From contig JARFJB010000664.1 of assembly GCA_036346205.1 (NCBI GenBank), positions 3,347,501 through 3,411,500 of the forward strand: a stretch of DNA of 64,000 nucleotides, in the 5' to 3' direction. This stretch comes from Vesta saturnalis (lineage: Eukaryota > Arthropoda > Insecta > Coleoptera > Lampyridae). This document shows, in pieces, positions 1-10,550 of the stretch. Under the pieces are notes generated by a model, which was not told where the DNA came from, searched no databases, and saw only the letters and a program-made list of their open reading frames with translations. The number at the start of each line of letters is the position of its first letter. Position 1 is the stretch's first letter. The position numbers and the translations under genes are program-made.

Positions 1-277
1 ATATAATACAAAAATTTTCGTGGTTGTGTGAACCCGGCCAACCAATAGAATTTGGCGCTAACTCGTGGGAGGAGCACTTACTGAATCTGTTCGTTAAACG
101 GAGAATAGGATCACCTTGTTGCTCTAAGTAACATCTAACATCATCATGAGGATCATGTTGATTAACACCAAATAATCATTCTGAAGGACTGATACCTATC
201 GATTGACTACGTATTATTAAAAGTATATCCTACATTACTTAAAGATTTATCCCATTTACCTTGTAATGAATCTAATT

Positions 278-616
278 TTACAACATTGGAGTGAAACCTC
301 TACTTTTTTTCGATTTATCCATTGGATTGTGGAGACATTGGTGTAATTTTGACACGCCGGATTTTACCATAAAGTTTTCGAACTCACGACCAATAAAGCC
401 GGAAGCTCTATCTGAAATTATATGAAATGGCTTGCTGTATTCTTCAAGGCATTTTATAACTTCTAACGTCTTAGTGGATTTGACAGAATTAAACGTAATA
501 AATTTTGTAAACTCATCTATAACCTCACATTGTGGACGTTTTATGCAAAGCACCATAATGGTCAATGTGTAATATATTAAATGGTACATGTTCTTTCGGG
601 ATACTGTGTAATTCAC
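278..616 (-). pseudogene. Ty3/gypsy integrase core fragment
   Basis: A minus-strand frame contains a segment like the second half of the DDE integrase core. 'ISDRASGFIGREFENF' sits in the position of the usual 'SDRGxxFxSxxF' motif, followed by a 'GVSKLHQCLHNPM' stretch where active enzymes have a G-x-x-H-x-x-x-x-x-Y-H-P-x-x-N-G-x-x-E motif. The catalytic Glu region is degraded. It follows the RNase H fragment on the same strand in the expected order, so both belong to one insertion. Confidence 0.75.
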
Positions 617-797
617 CCTCCACCTTTCTCTACTTATTAGGGGAGTAAGAAATACATTTCAAACAATTCCTGACATGATTAGTAATCCTGTCTCTAGCTT
701 TTGGAAAACAATACACTTTATTCAAATACTCTAGAGATTTATCTATTCCTATATGACCTAACTGGTCATGACAGTTATGCATAAACTGATTTTCCAT

Positions 798-1193
798 TCA
801 TTGGACTACATAAAATAACAGATTACCTTTGCTTTTTCGATAAACTGACCCATTCCTTAACTCAAAATGCTTATCATCACAGTTTTCTAACTCTAATTTA
901 CATGCGTTTTCATTTATTAAATAAACATAATGGCATCTGCTAAGTGCATCTGCAATTAACATTTTTGTACGATGTACAATTTCGTAATTATAGTTTTTTA
1001 AAAATAGTGCCCATCGCGATAAGTCTTTTTTGCTTAATGTTAATCTGAAACTATCGCAATTAGTTACAACTTTGAAGTGAATGTCAGATAAATAAACATG
1101 AAATCTTTTAATTACATAAACGTTGGCTAAACACTCAAGTTCGAAACTATCATAACGTGATTCACATTCGGTAGCACGCTGGCTGAAATACAT
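798..1193 (-). pseudogene. Ty3/gypsy RNase H domain fragment
   Basis: The 131-residue open frame carries the end of a retrotransposon RNase H and the linker to integrase. It begins with a YFSQRATECE-like block, then an FxVxTNCDSFRL segment in the position of the strand after the third catalytic region, then YEIVHRTKMLIADALSRC. The phrase 'ADALSR' is a hallmark of the gypsy RNase H/integrase linker. The upstream reverse transcriptase is missing. In an intact element this domain degrades the RNA strand of the RNA/DNA hybrid during reverse transcription. Confidence 0.8.
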
Positions 1194-1200
1194 TACTGGC

Positions 1201-1354
1201 TAAAATGATTTTGAAGTAAGACAACTCTGAAGACAAGTGAGCTCGCATCACAATGGAGTTCAGTTTCTAATTTAGGTAAGTACACGCACAATAAAAGGGT
1301 CGAAATAAGTTTAATATTTCACTTCAGAAGTACCAAATACAAAATTAGTTCCAT

Positions 1355-1394
<40 letters not shown>

Positions 1395-2640
1395 AGATGT
1401 TCAGAAAGAGGTAATAGAAGTATCGGACAGCTTACATGACATTTGGGTCATAAAAGGTGATTTCTAGCTCGATACATGTGCGAGACAATATTTTATATAA
1501 ATCTGGTTCACGATGTGATTAAAATAAATTTATTTGGTATAAATTAGTCTGAATATCATTTGCTTAGTTTGGTTTCATCATAAAAAGCAATTTGCTGCTA
1601 ACAAAATTGTCAAGAATGTTAAATATAACCATTTTCGTTAAGTCATTTTAGTAGTGCAATTATTGCAATAAAAATCAATTTTTCAAAGGTAATTTGGCAA
1701 GTGGACATTTTACAGGTGTTTAAACATGGACTATATAGTTAGGATTATGTTAGGATAAGGTATGTTTAGTTTTTGAATGCAGGAAATACAAAAATTTAAT
1801 AAAAGGGTTATAATATGGACAGTTTAGACATTTTTCGCACATATTTTGGAAGCGAATTAGTGACAAAATTATGTTACAAGATTAACATTAAGAACAACAT
1901 TTAGAACATTATGGCATACAGACATTTATAGTGCCGTACATTTTATAGTGAAACATTTAAAAGAGTGTTAGACGATGAAACTTTTTCAATGCAACATTAT
2001 ATAACATTATGCATTGCAAACAATTAGTGAGAATAATAAAGACAATAAGTACAAACCTTAAACATAACATTTTAAGTGTTAAAAACATTTTAAATATAAA
2101 TTATTTTCATTTAGATTTAAGTTTGGTTAGTTGTAATTTTTAGGTTTTTATATAATTTTATACTTTTTCCACATTATCAGATTTAGATTTTGCTCTTAAA
2201 GCAAATAATAAATGTTCTTTCTTATTATGACACAGTTTTTAGAAGGATACAGCGCTTTTCTCCGCAAAATTATGTTAATTCTGAGGTGAATTTTAGGTAA
2301 TATTACAAAAGCTTAAAATTTTCTTTAAATTAAATGTTCCGAACACAAAAGATATGTATTCTTATGTAGAATGTTCTCAGAATTCCATTTTGAAATTAGT
2401 TTTAGTGTAGCTTGTAAGTGTAAATAGTTAGAAGCTTATTTAAGGTAGATTAAGTGATTTCGTATATTAATGTTGGGAATTATAGCTTGTTAGGTGTCTT
2501 TTGTTCAAAATTTTACGTAGTTTTCATTTCTGTTTTAATTTTCAATTCCGATTATGCATAAGAAAGTTATGGCCAAATTTCCATTTGTGTCCAATTTGTA
2601 ATCTAGATCCACCAATCATAGCCATAGTTACTTTTGCAAT
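1201..2640. other. AT-rich non-coding stretch
   Basis: Apart from the (TA)n tract no coding frame, RNA gene or clear repeat was found. It may include decayed parts of the neighbouring retrotransposon, but nothing proves it. Confidence 0.6.
1354..1392. repeat. (TA)n microsatellite
   Basis: About 39 bp of alternating AT. No transposon end can be recognised next to it. Confidence 0.95.
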
Positions 2641-2679
2641 ATGGCTGTAAGAAAATGAATTTTGTAACAACCAGAAACA

Positions 2680-3180
2680 TATAAAAGCAAGCGCTCAGAA
2701 ACCATCTCTCTCTAGAAATTGTTCAAAAGTGTAAAGGTTAAAACAGTGTTGTGAAATTTGCTTTTGTGTTATCCAATTTAAATTATTTCGTTTATACCAA
2801 ATTAAAACCCATTTTAATTGGTCAAAGTTGTTTTATTTCTCGTACAATTACTTTTAAATAAAAATTGAATCGGTAGTTAAAATAAAAGTGTTATCAATTT
2901 TGGTTACTTAAAAATAATTTTAAACGATATCACTCATTAAGCCTTAAAACTATTTAAATAAAAGTTACCGAAATTAAATAAGTGATTGGAGTTCGCCGAT
3001 TTTGGAGAAAACATCTTTAAAATTTTGGAAGTTGGTGTCTTCGACAACCGAGATTCGAGTTAGCAGTGTTGGCTGATGGCAACTACCGTAATCAAGTGGA
3101 CATTGCCTACATCCAACTGGAGTATCCGAAGACATCATTCTACCGGGAGGACAGTATATGTGAGTCAGATCTTTATAACC
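2680..3180 (+). promoter_or_regulatory. Possible LTR-type promoter and leader
   Basis: TATAAAA stands at 2680-2686 followed by an AAGCGCTCAG stretch. Further down, 3,060-3,165 is richer in GC than its surroundings and looks like transcribed leader or exon DNA. This pattern fits a retrotransposon LTR or a lost first exon. No matching second LTR was found, so the call is tentative. Confidence 0.25.
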
Positions 3181-3722
3181 CTATTCATTGATATTTCCTG
3201 CGATTTATATTTGTTACATATATGTTTTTGGTTAAGAATTTTAAATATTTACTTGTATAAACATCTGTAAAGATATTAATTTCTTTTCTTTTCTAAATTC
3301 TCATTTTGGTTCTAAACATTAAATTTTCTAAATTAAGTATTTGACATTTTTGACTGCTTTATAATTTCACTTAAGTTCATTACAACGCATGCGTTTGATA
3401 GCAAATTACATTCAGAACAATTTGTATACTTTCAATTCAATTACATAAAGGATTTTTCTTATACACATTTACAGATACAAAATTTTAACTTCAACTAAAT
3501 TCTGATCCCTATCCCCATTTGAGATTCTGAGCTAGTCCGGTGCATAATAATAAGATTTAAATAATTACTTCAATTATATTATTAACATTAAAATTTAAAT
3601 TACCTCAAAACAAATATAAATATAATATATAATTATTATAAACTAATTTTATTTCCTCGTTAATTAAAACTAGTAAGTCGCCATTATAATTCAAATTCAT
3701 ATTTAAACATTACAATTTATTG

Positions 3723-3723
<1 letters not shown>
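3181..3723. other. AT-rich stretch, nothing recognised
   Basis: Very AT-rich DNA between the possible leader and the first transposon. No coding frame or repeat structure could be supported. Confidence 0.6.

Positions 3724-3774
<51 letters not shown>
3724..3774. repeat. (TA)n tract at the left end of DDE element 1
   Basis: About 50 bp of TA dinucleotides that run directly into the terminal inverted repeat of the element at 3,773-6,976. Confidence 0.95.
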
Positions 3775-3778
<4 letters not shown>

Positions 3779-4290
3779 GGTGTCCAAGATAAGGATGCCC
3801 ACTATGGGGATCTCGGAAACGTAAGAGATTGAAGGTCTGTTAAATGGAACAAAAGTTACGCATTTGAGAGGATGTATTTATAGTCTTTGTAGAACTCGAA
3901 TATCTCGTTTAGTTTTGAGATATTTGAAAAAATTGAATTTTCTGATTTTCGTTTTTATTTTTTCTGAGCTATCAAGAAAAGCATATTTTCATTGCTACTT
4001 TTCTACCTCTACTTAATGCTGTTATTCAATTTTTGATACAACGTTTCGTTTGTTAGCAACCATCATCAACTTTATTTTTTAAATACACGAAAAATTATTT
4101 TGCCATATTTAAATTCTCTCCTTGATTCTGAATTCAACGATATATCACACTTTATATTTTTGATACGTTTCGGATGAGAAAATTCATATTCAATGTAAAA
4201 CATCGAAAAGGTACAGTTAAAACTAATACTAGAAACATTAGAAAACCGTAAAATTATTATAAAATTATGTTTTGTAATTTTAAATGATGG
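3773..4290 (+). repeat. Left terminal inverted repeat of DDE element 1
   Basis: Pairs with 6,470-6,976. The stretch includes the shared 'aacgtttcgtttgttagcaa' block and the 'agaaacattag' block in opposite orientation in the right copy. Divergence of the two arms suggests an old insertion. Confidence 0.85.
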
Positions 4291-4329
4291 ACAAATAAAA
4301 AACAAATTTATTTTAAAGGCTAATAAACT

Positions 4330-4545
4330 CACAAAAGATGTTCAAAGAGATTCCCGTTATTCTCTAAACATAAATAGCATCTTCTAACTATAGCATCTAA
4401 AACATTCTTCAGCATGTGAGGAGTAGTACTAGCAAACGCTTCGAGAACTAATCTTTGTAAAATTTCCTCGTTTTCAATATCGTTTCCATAAATGTAATTT
4501 TAATGTATCCGAAAGAAAAATCCAAATGTGTTATATCTGGAGACC
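4330..4545 (-). pseudogene. Transposase C-terminal remnant of DDE element 1
   Basis: The minus-strand translation includes 'RSPDITHLDFSFGYIK', matching the 'SPDLxxxDFFLWGxxK' segment that carries the third catalytic Asp in insect DUF4817-type transposases. An 'LENNG' tail follows with frame changes. The N-terminal and central part of the same protein lies at 5,700-6,196, separated by inserted DNA. Confidence 0.65.
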
Positions 4546-5690
4546 GGCTCCAAGTGTATAAACACTAAAACTGGGCCAACTTATAACATTAAATAAAAAA
4601 GCGATGACGTAATATACCATTCGTAATTGATCAAATAATGTAATTAATATAAAAATTACCTTTTAATAATCGCTACTGCCGTCGGCTCATCAGTAGATGA
4701 ATAAGGTGGGTTCTAAAAATAGTTTAATTAACCTACCTGAAATGCTAGTTGCTTGATTATTTTCACTTAATTGCAAAAATGTTATCAAAAATTATGAAAA
4801 AATAATAAATTCTCGAGCGCCATGTTGTCTTTCTTTTTTTATATATCTATCTAGGAACAACAAAACCTAGTTACTGAATACTATAAACAATTAACACAAA
4901 TAAAATAAAATAACAAGTTATACATAAGTTTATTTCATATATGTTTGAAAACGAAAAAAAATTCAGAAGTCATAAACTAAATTATAAAAAAACTTTACCT
5001 TTTAACGGTTCTGTACATACACTGTTACAGATACTATGAAGCAGAATGGTTCATATGGTGAGTCAATGTCTTGCTTAGTTATCCTTAGAATATGGAATTT
5101 CCTTGAAGTTTAATTCAAATTTATTTGTAAAAGAATGTAGAACTTGCGTTGTAAAGGTAACTCAAGTAAAACTTGCCATTTAAAATAATAATACGGTTAA
5201 ATATTGACTTATACGTGCCATTAACGATTATTAAGTATACAAATTAAGTACTTAAAAGTGAGTACTTAAAAAGTAAAAGTGTAAAATAAGTACGTAAAAT
5301 AAGTAATTAAAAGATGCCTAAAAAAAGCAAGGGCTTTAGCTTTAAATATAATGAGAAAAAATAACTTACCACCAAAATTTGATGGCACCAAAATATAAAA
5401 ATTAAGTAAAATCATGCTTATTGCTGTTAACAGTCAGCATTAAGTGAAGTACAAAAAGCTTTCAGAATAACTGAAGTGTATTTAATCTTCACGCTTGCGC
5501 GAATACAATAATATAAATCCAATTTTTTTAAGAAAGGAACTAAAACTATTTATGTAATATTACACCCAAAAGATTTGTTCTAGGAAATGCTAATTAAATT
5601 GCCATTTTCAATTCTACATATTAATAATTAAAACTTTTCTAATATTATGCCAAATAGATGAACGATTCTTAAATTAATGTACTTTTTAAT
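4546..5690. other. Probable insertion inside the DDE element 1 transposase
   Basis: AT-rich DNA of about 1.1 kb that separates the C-terminal from the central part of the transposase. It has no recognisable coding frame. Its ends were not resolved, so it may be an unidentified non-autonomous element or sequence left by rearrangement. Confidence 0.45.
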
Positions 5691-5699
5691 ACAACCACA

Positions 5700-6196
5700 A
5701 AAAAGGTTGTTACACGTGGATTTACTCTTGTCCAATAATGAGCATTTCAACGATTAAAAATTCCATTATTATTAACCATACTCTCATCGGACCATATTAT
5801 TTTATTCGGAAAATATTCATTGTCTTGAGATTGACGTGTATACCATTCGCAAAATATTCTACGTCTTTCTGGGTCACCTGGTCAAAGTCCTTGGCAAATT
5901 CTAAATTTATATGGATGTACTTTCTCCTTCTTTAGAACATAAGGAGCTGTGGAATGGGCTATGCCAGTTGCCTCTTCAATTTTCCTAGTAGAAACCTCTG
6001 CATTTCCGTTACACCTAATAAAACAGTATTGGCTTTTCTTCATTGCAAGGTTTTTGCGAGATTTACAGGTTTTTAACGCACCATATTCTTTTAGATTAAC
6101 TGCTAATGCGCGAAAAGTTCTTTTGTGAGGTTGACGTCTTTCTGGATATTTGTTTAAATACATTATTTCGGCTTCAGAACAATTACGTTGACACAA
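5700..6196 (-). pseudogene. DUF4817-type transposase N-terminal and first catalytic part
   Basis: The minus strand encodes 'NKYPERRQPHKRTFRAL' (the DUF4817 helix-turn-helix hallmark), then 'STRKIEEATGIAHSTAPYVL', the second helix-turn-helix, then 'LHPYKFRICQGL'-like residues. After a frame change, 'IIWSDES' and 'NAHYWTRVNPR' follow, which is the first catalytic Asp region of the DDE domain. No ATG opens the frame. Frameshifts and stops make it a pseudogene. It would have cut and joined the element ends at TA sites. Confidence 0.8.
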
Positions 6197-6469
6197 AATG
6201 TAACACGTCAGTATATTGAATTTTCATTATTTGAAAATGTACTCCTACCATATTGTTTTGAGATAAACACAAAATGTAATTAACTCAAAGACCACCAAAC
6301 AAACGTAATACGGACAACAATCAATTATGACAGGTAGGTAAACAAAATTCAAAGCAAACTTATTTTTATCAAATGCATCAGTACGACGGAAGATGTATTT
6401 TAACTGTTTAATTAATAGTATTTTCACTAAATACATACTTGTGAATTATTTTATTCGAACAAGCATTAG

Positions 6470-6974
6470 AAAATGAGAAACATTATTTTATAATAATTTT
6501 ACAGTTTTCTAATGTTTCTAGTATTAGTTTTAACTGTACGTTTCTGATCTTTTACATTGAATATGAATTTTCTCATCCGAAACGTATCAAAAATATAAAG
6601 TGTGATATATCGTTGAAGAATCAAGGAGAATTTAAATATGGCAAAATAAATTTTCGTGTAGGTATTTAAAAAATAAAGTTGATGGTTGCTAACAAACGAA
6701 ACGTTGTATTAACAATTGAATAACAGCATTAAGTAGAACTGAAAATGTGCTCTTCATTTCTTGATAGCTCTTCAAATAAGGTCAGAAAAAATAAAAACAA
6801 AAATCAGAAAATTCAATTTTTTCAAATATCTCAACAATTAAAAGGATATTCGAGTTCTACAAAGACCATAAATACATCCTCTCAAATGCGTAAGTTTTGT
6901 TCCATTTAACCAACCTTCCATCTCTTACCGTTTCCGAGATCCCCATAGTGGGCATCCTTAACTTGGACACGGTA

Positions 6975-6976
<2 letters not shown>
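6470..6976 (-). repeat. Right terminal inverted repeat of DDE element 1
   Basis: Inverted copy of 3,773-4,290. It ends at a GGACACGGTATA junction with the next (TA)n tract. Confidence 0.85.

Positions 6977-6981
<5 letters not shown>

Positions 6982-7053
<72 letters not shown>
6982..7053. repeat. (TA)n tract between DDE elements 1 and 2
   Basis: About 72 bp of TA repeats. It is the only DNA separating the right end of element 1 from the left end of element 2. Confidence 0.95.
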
Positions 7054-7054
<1 letters not shown>

Positions 7055-7112
7055 GGTCCGGCAACAAGAGCGCCTTCTTCTATATCTTCCGTTGGTAGAT
7101 ATGGTGGAGTAG

Positions 7113-7373
7113 GTGAGAATTGACGATTTGTCCCTCACTTTGCAATCAATCTGTACATTTATGGCAAGAAATACGTCTCCTTTACTGATATCCTTTCAAC
7201 ACCGTAGCAACGACTTGACATTAGTAAGTTAGTTGTCAAAATTTGTTTGCTATTACAGTTTTGATGATTTCAATACGAGTTCTTTCTGTTGTAGTGATAT
7301 TGTAATTTAGTTTTTGAGTCGTTCTTGTTCTTGTTATTATTATTGATCTTGTTCGTGTTCGTGTTTTCCTTCC
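7113..7373 (+). repeat. Inner inverted repeat of DDE element 2 (left arm)
   Basis: Pairs with 7,877-8,124. It includes a repetitive GTTCTTGTTCTTGTTATTATT stretch whose complement encodes the Asn/Lys/Thr-rich tail of the broken transposase frames. Confidence 0.8.
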
Positions 7374-7380
7374 TGAGTCA

Positions 7381-7900
7381 TGTTTTCAAATGAAGAATAT
7401 GCCGATATTCATTATTATTATGGTGTTGCCCAAGGGAATGCGAGTGAGGCTGCTAAACTGTATGCAGCTGCTTTCCCAAGAAAAATTCATCCAGAAAGGA
7501 GAGTTTTCTCTAGAGTACACACTGCTCTAAGAGAGGATCTTTAGGATCCTAAGAGATTAAGAGGAATTTCATAATGTTGGGAGGATTGACGACGTAATCC
7601 AGCATTTCGAAGCAAATCCTGAGACTAGCTTGCGGCGGTCATCCAATGTATTGCAGATACCACGAGAAACAATACGGAGAACTCTTAAGGCTGACGGAAG
7701 ACGTGCGTATCACGTGACTGGAGTTCAAGAACTTTTAGATGGAGATCTAGGTCGGCGGATTATCTCAATTCAGTTAGGAATGATCGAGATTTCCAAAAAG
7801 CAATCTTGTGGACGGTTGAGGCCACCTTTACAAGGTCAGGCATCTTCAATATCCATAACACGCACGTCTGGGCACATGAAAACACGAACACGAACAAGAA
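7381..7900 (+). pseudogene. DUF4817-type transposase, truncated
   Basis: It starts at ATG 7,381. The first 50 codons give 'YADIHYYYGVAQGNASEAAK' and 'FPRKIHPERRVFSRV', a clear DUF4817 domain, then reach a stop at about 7,540. The following frame has a helix-turn-helix ('LQIPRETIRRTL'), and then in another frame 'ILWTVEATFTRSGIF' with 'NTHVWAHEN'. The first catalytic Asp of the usual 'WTDEATF' is replaced by Val. It then runs straight into the inner inverted repeat, so the second half of the DDE domain is gone. Confidence 0.8.
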
Positions 7901-8124
7901 CAATAATAATAACAAGAACAAGAACGACTCAAAACTAAATTACAATATCACTACAACAGAAGAACTGTATTTAAATCAGCAAAACTGTAATAGAAACAAA
8001 TTTTGACAACTAATTCAGAATGTCAAGTCGTTCTGGTGTTGAAAAGATATCAGTAAAGGAGACGAATTTCAGTAAATGTACAGATTGATTAAAAGTGAGG
8101 GACAATCGACAATTCTCACCTCTT
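7877..8124 (-). repeat. Inner inverted repeat of DDE element 2 (right arm)
   Basis: Inverted copy of 7,113-7,373 with scattered mismatches. The transposase coding sequence is cut where this arm begins. Confidence 0.8.
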
Positions 8125-8667
8125 ACCATATTTTGAAGGTAATTTTATGCTCTAAAAGTTTTTCCTGAGGTGTGTTCCTGTAACAATTCAGTAATTAGTA
8201 CGTCAACCATAAGTTTTTTCATATCGTTGTGAAGCTTATGAAAAAGGAAGTTTTTCCTTTATCGGCCATGTATCAAATCCATCTCTATTGGAAAAATATT
8301 CCACTTGGAAATTTGTCTTGGGATTTGAAAAAATCATTTGAATTCATTATATCATTAAAATGTTGAATGATGAGTTTGTCTCAGAATTCAATATTCTTTA
8401 AGGCAATTTCATCTTCTACAAATTTCTCCTAATGTGTTTTCTTGTAACTCTACTAGTTTGGAAGATACAGCGTGATTTAAAAATAAATCCACGAAACAGA
8501 AAAAATTAAAAAAGTTAACATCTTGAAACCATCAACAATAGACACCCTATATTAACAATTTTTGTTCCTTTTGGCCAGAGGAATCAGCTGTTTTCGTTTT
8601 GGCCATCGAGTTTGGTCACCCTGTATAAAATGGAAGATATAGAAGAAGGCGCTCTTGTTGCCGGACC

Positions 8668-8670
<3 letters not shown>

Positions 8671-8727
<57 letters not shown>
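8671..8727. repeat. (TA)n tract between DDE elements 2 and 3
   Basis: 57 bp of TA repeats. Element 2 ends on its left side and the coding remnant of element 3 begins on its right. Confidence 0.95.
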
Positions 8728-8729
<2 letters not shown>

Positions 8730-9129
8730 CAAAAATGTTTCTACCTGTGTCCGTTATAGACTTTGAAACCATCCATCCGATCGCCATCAAACTAACGGTA
8801 CATAAAACTGTAAAGCGCTTTGAGGACTCTGAAGTACTAAAAGATAGATCCTGATCAGGTAGACCAAAAAAGTTATAAATGTCAACAAAACTTTAGATAT
8901 AATGCAGAGTTTCGTTAAAGATCCACATACAACCTCACGCAGGGTTGCACAATTACATGATATAGGTCATTCTTCAGTCTTACGCGTATTACATAAGAAT
9001 AAATTTCAACCATACCAAATTCATTTATTGTAAGAATTAAGTGAAGATGACTTCGACCGTAGATTAGAGTTTACTAGGTAATCATGGAAAAAATTGAAAA
9101 TGACAGAAATTTCGTTAACAACATATGTT
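8728..9129 (+). pseudogene. DDE element 3 transposase, 5' part (split by the Polinton)
   Basis: Plus-strand frames carry 'TVKRFEDSEVLKDRS' and the following 'SGRPKK', a helix-turn-helix typical of insect mariner-like transposases. Fragments reading like 'HNKNKFQPYQIHLLQEL' and 'DDFDRRLEF' then appear in shifting frames. The reading frame is broken by several stops and continues on the far side of the Polinton at 13,991. There is no left TIR, so the element is truncated at the (TA)n tract. Confidence 0.7.
9124..9129. repeat. Left target-site duplication of Polinton 1 (TATGTT)
   Basis: TATGTT immediately precedes the terminal AGTAGTAAACC of the Polinton and is repeated exactly at 13,985-13,990. 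A 6-bp duplication is the known Polinton/Maverick signature. Confidence 0.9.
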
Positions 9130-9566
9130 AGTAGTAAACCGACACTTGCGCCGCCATCTTGGATTTTGACGTCACAAGACCACCCACGTGGGAGACCGCA
9201 TTTTCAATCCCTATTTTTAATCGCTTACGTGGAGGACGTATTTTTTCACCCTATTTTTACACATCCACGTGTGAGACGTATTTTCAACCCTTTTTCATCC
9301 CTAATTAAGGACCTTTTTGTTTTTATTAGCTTACGTGAGAGACCTCATTTCCAACCCTTGATGGAATTTTCATCCCTAATTAAGGACCTTTTGATCTTTA
9401 TTAGCTTACGTGGGGGGCCGTATTTTCAACCCTAGAATTTTTAACCCTAATTAAGGATCTTTTGACAGCAATTTTAACCCTAATTAAGGATCTTTTGACA
9501 GTCAGACCTTTTGTACTTGCTAACGTAAGGGCTGGACGAGGGTTGGACCGGGTCTTGGCCTAAAAG
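9130..9566 (+). repeat. Left terminal inverted repeat of Polinton 1
   Basis: 437 bp, complement of 13,542-13,984. It is built from short sub-repeats with CACGTG or TTACGTG cores followed by GTATTTTCAACCC and CCTAATTAAGGA blocks. Confidence 0.93.
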
Positions 9567-9640
9567 ACTGTATTTTAGAGCTAGGTTAAACTGGGGCGAA
9601 AAAGGGTTTAAGTCTCACAGTCATAAAGATTACATCATAT

Positions 9641-9972
9641 ATGATGGGTGACGTTTTAAGAGAGAACACTGATATCCTACGTGCATTAGCCAGATTAAGT
9701 AAAAGTCAACGTGACGCTTTATTGCAATGTTTGGATTGTAAGCAGGTAGAGTGTATTTGCAGTGTGCACATAACATTTTAAAAGGTCGTGTACCTCTGTC
9801 AGCTGATCAGAAGCAGCGACTCTCTCAACATAAGCACACTTTAAGACGCGTGGCACAGAGGCGAATCTATAAAAAAGAAGAAACAGTTTCTTGTACAGAA
9901 AGGTGGTGCATTTCTACCACTCCTCTTAGGAGCATTACTCGGCGGAATTCTGGGTAATCTGTTTCAATAACC
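9641..9972 (+). pseudogene. Polinton small basic/hydrophobic-tail protein remnant
   Basis: It starts at ATG 9,641 (or 9,644) just inside the terminal repeat. The first part, 'ILRALARLSKSQRDALLQCL', is predicted helical. After a frameshift the chain is basic, and it ends in a glycine/leucine-rich hydrophobic tail, 'GGAFLPLLLGALLGGILG', near 9,905-9,957. Small proteins of this build (basic part then hydrophobic tail) are usual in insect Polintons at this position and are thought to be virion-associated. At least one frameshift breaks it. Confidence 0.55.
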
Positions 9973-10548
9973 ATGGACCACACTCTGAAGAAGATGATTA
10001 TTCTACTGATGGACTTTATACAGCGCTTACAGGCACCAGATGTTACACAAAACAACATTTTAACGCAGCTGGGTAACGATATGGATAAAGTTTTAAAAAC
10101 TAAAATGACCGACCATGACAAATGGTAGCAGTACAACCAAGTTCTTCAAAGGTATCTACACTTTTCCAATCAGTTACGTCAGCCCACCAGTACAACAATT
10201 ATCTGTGACGCTGTTGCTGATGATATTAGAGATTTACCGCAACGCAAAGGTCTGACAGACGACGAAATAGTATCAACGCTTCCGCCTTCATATAAGAGAA
10301 TAGGCGCGAATTTGTTACGAATACTGAATACGAGCAGCGATGTTTTTGGGCGAGATCATACCACATTCCAACATTATCGATCTGGTTCACAAGACGTTAA
10401 GAAAGCGAAAACCACAAACCCGCGTGGAACGGACCCTCACAACTATAGGTAAGAATTACGATGCTGATAGTGAAACGCGGGAAACACCGAGAAGAATCTC
10501 TCAAAGAAGAAGAGGACTTTCACTAGATTGGGATTCGTGGCGGCCATA
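9973..10548 (+). pseudogene. Polinton accessory ORF remnant, function unknown
   Basis: It starts at ATG 9,973 right after the previous gene. The chain has an early predicted helical region, one internal stop near 10,127, and a frame change near 10,330. The C-terminal piece at 10,340-10,548 contains 'IIDLVHKTLRKRKPQTR' and a basic tail ending 'LDWDSWRP'. It is not recognised beyond its Polinton context. Integrase starts directly downstream. Confidence 0.4.
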
Positions 10549-10550
10549 AC

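Larger units (their letters stand above)
1..1200 (-). mobile_element. Ty3/gypsy-like retrotransposon pol remnant
   Basis: Two adjacent minus-strand coding remnants follow the RNase H then integrase order of Ty3/gypsy pol. The RNase H/connection part lies at 798-1193 and the integrase core at 278-616. Weaker integrase-like matches, broken by stops, continue toward position 100. No LTR, primer-binding site, gag, protease or reverse-transcriptase core is visible, and the element runs off or decays at the left window edge. It is clearly dead because of stops and frameshifts. Confidence 0.8.
3773..6976 (-). mobile_element. DDE element 1: Tc1/mariner-like with ~500-bp TIRs
   Basis: The left end (GTGTCCAAGATAAGGATGCC) is repeated inverted at the right end (GGCATCCTTAACTTGGACAC). 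The match continues inward with scattered differences for about 500 bp on each side (3,773-4,290 and 6,470-6,976). Both outer ends lie in (TA)n, as expected for an element inserting at TA. A degraded minus-strand transposase of the DUF4817 plus DDE type lies inside. The element is about 3.2 kb and is interrupted by some 1.1 kb of unrelated DNA. Confidence 0.85.
7051..8672 (+). mobile_element. DDE element 2: DUF4817-type transposon with nested inverted repeats
   Basis: The outermost ends match as inverted repeats: GGTCCGGCAACAAGAGCGCC on the left and its complement at 8,642-8,668. A second, longer inverted repeat lies inside (about 7,113-7,373 against 7,877-8,124) around a broken transposase. 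The right side has about 500 bp (8,135-8,635) with no left counterpart, so the left arm has a deletion or the right arm an insertion. (TA)n flanks both ends. Confidence 0.8.

Noticed and set aside
4072..4332. 86-codon minus-strand frame
   Set aside because: Falls within the terminal inverted repeat of DDE element 1; no motif and not preserved in the other arm.
6857..7138. Frames with long Ile-Tyr runs here and at 8,584-8,854, 48,764-49,003 and 50,512-50,880
   Set aside because: Translations of (TA)n microsatellites joined to transposon ends.
9094..9435. 113-codon frame beginning in the DDE transposase and running into the Polinton TIR
   Set aside because: The Polinton part is a repeat with no coding constraint; the frame is a chance fusion across the insertion point.
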